Shown here piece after piece: positions 5,291-5,809 of a DNA stretch of 5,809 bases. The stretch is from Oscillospiraceae bacterium (lineage in GTDB: Bacteria; Bacillota; Clostridia; Oscillospirales; Oscillospiraceae): positions 1 to 5,809 of the forward strand of contig JAEEUX010000163.1 in the NCBI GenBank assembly GCA_016290695.1, in the 5' to 3' direction. The notes under the pieces were generated by a model. The model was not told where the DNA came from and made no database searches. It saw nothing but the letters and a program-made list of their open reading frames with translations. How positions within the stretch are numbered: the stretch's first letter is position 1; every line of letters starts with the position of its first letter. The translations under genes were made by a program, and so were the position numbers.

Positions 5291-5330
5291 ATGCGGTGCT
5301 GCCTAAATCGGCTGCGTGGGAGGTGGAGGA

Positions 5331-5809
5331 GTGCGAAAACTGAGCGTTCGTTTGCGGCCTGTACAGATAATTGCCATCGGCTTTGCACTGATCGTTTTTT
5401 GCGGGGCGCTGCTGCTTCTCCTGCCCTTTGCGGGGAGAAACGGAGAAGGACTTTCGTTTTTTGACGCGCTTTTTACGGCGGTTTCTGCCGTTTGCGTTAC
5501 GGGGCTTACGGTCGTAGATATTTGGTCGCGCTTCTCCGGCTTCGGGCAGGCCGTGCTGCTTGTCCTTATACAAATCGGCGGGCTCGGCTTCATGTCCGTG
5601 ACGATATTTTTTTTCCTCGTTATGGGCAAAAAAATCGGCCTTCGGCAGCGTTCGCTTCTCATGGAGGCGATGAGCTCATTAAACCTCGGCGGCATAGTGC
5701 TGCTTGTGAAGCGCGTCCTTCTCGGGACGGCGATTTTCGAGCTTGGGGGAGCGGCTTTGCTTTCGATGCGCTTCTGCCCGGCGCTCGGCATCGGCAGGGG
5801 AATATGGTT
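5331..5809 (+). CDS. ktrB: KtrB/TrkH-family potassium transporter, 3' end outside window
   Basis: The first 159 codons of the membrane subunit of a Ktr/Trk potassium uptake system, still open at the window edge. The start is GTG at 5331 with GGAGGTG (5319-5325) five bases upstream; an in-frame GTG at 5316 overlaps that site and is unlikely. Visible features: RPVQIIAIGFALIVFCGALL (9-28) as the first membrane helix, the first pore loop FFDALFTAVSAVCVTGLTVVD with selectivity-filter glycine G58 (CVTGLT 55-60), and QIGGLGFM (81-88) opening the next helix, followed by GKKIGLRQRS. This pattern fits KtrB best, which usually works with a cytoplasmic RCK subunit (KtrA/TrkA), expected downstream but not visible here. 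About 285 residues are missing if it has the usual KtrB length near 445. It is a separate unit from feo, with its own promoter and long leader. The choice between KtrB and TrkH is less sure than the superfamily. Confidence 0.93.
   Translation, partial: MRKLSVRLRPVQIIAIGFALIVFCGALLLLLPFAGRNGEGLSFFDALFTAVSAVCVTGLTVVDIWSRFSGFGQAVLLVLIQIGGLGFMSVTIFFFLVMGKKIGLRQRSLLMEAMSSLNLGGIVLLVKRVLLGTAIFELGGAALLSMRFCPALGIGRGIW

Larger units (their letters stand above)
5121..5330 (+). promoter_or_regulatory. Structured 5' leader of the K+ transporter, possible attenuator or small RNA
   Basis: About 210 nt without a convincing gene. Hairpins in order: (1) two copies of the self-complementary GAATATTC (5158-5165, 5174-5181) around a short loop, flanked by ACAAT (5146-5150) and ATTGT (5188-5192); (2) a terminator-like hairpin at 5205-5225; (3) a 10-bp hairpin at 5259-5290. 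AGGCAATGC (5134-5142) can pair with GTATTGCCT (5218-5226), which includes the 3' arm of hairpin 2, so the two structures exclude each other, as in attenuators and riboswitches. I do not see the conserved blocks of the ydaO c-di-AMP riboswitch that often precedes ktr genes. A separate small RNA of about 115 nt ending at 5235 is an alternative. A 32-codon frame at 5156-5254 (starts MNILLAEYSV) has no ribosome binding site. Confidence 0.45.

Noticed and set aside
5121..5330. ydaO-type c-di-AMP riboswitch before the potassium transporter
   Set aside because: Expected by context, but I do not find the conserved purine-rich and GAATCC-type blocks of that class. A covariance search would settle it.
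5243..5340. Hammerhead ribozyme, because CTGATGAG (twice) matches the conserved CUGAUGA core and CGAAAAC occurs at 5334-5340
   Set aside because: After the stem formed at 5259-5290 the next bases are ATGCGG, not GAAA, and the distant CGAAAAC cannot close a stem II with the sequence after CTGATGAG. No suitable cleavage site or stem III is evident.

Overview
The window looks like chromosomal DNA from a spore-forming, anaerobic member of the Clostridia, possibly an Oscillospiraceae/Ruminococcaceae-type gut bacterium. The evidence is an alpha/beta-type small acid-soluble spore protein, a clostridial Feo operon (two FeoA proteins, FeoB and a FeoB-associated Cys-rich protein), strong AGGAG ribosome binding sites, consensus sigma-A promoters, and moderately GC-rich coding sequence that still uses many ATA codons. 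The genus is an inference; no rRNA or other marker gene is present.

Layout. Positions 2-988 (+) hold the 3' part of a membrane-anchored metallophosphoesterase whose N-terminus lies outside the window; a perfect-stem terminator follows. Positions 1123-1314 (-) hold a small spore protein gene, convergent with the phosphoesterase and divergent from the next operon. Positions 1315-1790 are an intergenic stretch whose right end carries a perfect TTGACA-N17-TATAAT promoter with two similar inverted-repeat operator candidates. Positions 1791-4947 (+) are the iron operon: feoA-like 1, feoA-like 2, feoB (805 aa, with an unusual acidic external loop) and a small Cys-rich membrane protein, closed by a long UUCG-loop terminator at 4972-5018. 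Positions 5019-5330 are a regulatory stretch with an 11-bp tandem repeat, a near-consensus promoter and a roughly 210-nt leader that can form a terminator or a competing pairing. Positions 5331-5809 (+) hold the start of a KtrB/TrkH-family potassium transporter that runs off the window.

How the genes work together. FeoB is the ferrous iron permease with a cytoplasmic G-protein domain. FeoA proteins are small SH3-like cytoplasmic partners of FeoB, and the Cys-rich protein is the usual clostridial companion at the end of the operon. One promoter at 1686-1714 probably serves all four genes. The half-site pattern GTTAG-N6-CTAAC occurs at the promoter (one degenerate copy between -35 and -10, one perfect copy just after the expected transcription start) and again, perfectly, between feoA2 and feoB, which suggests a metal-responsive repressor. 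The potassium transporter is a separate transcription unit with its own promoter and possible attenuation.

No complete new multi-gene system is visible. The observations most worth following are the three-copy feo palindrome, the acidic loop of FeoB with no basic residues, and the alternative-pairing leader before the potassium transporter.
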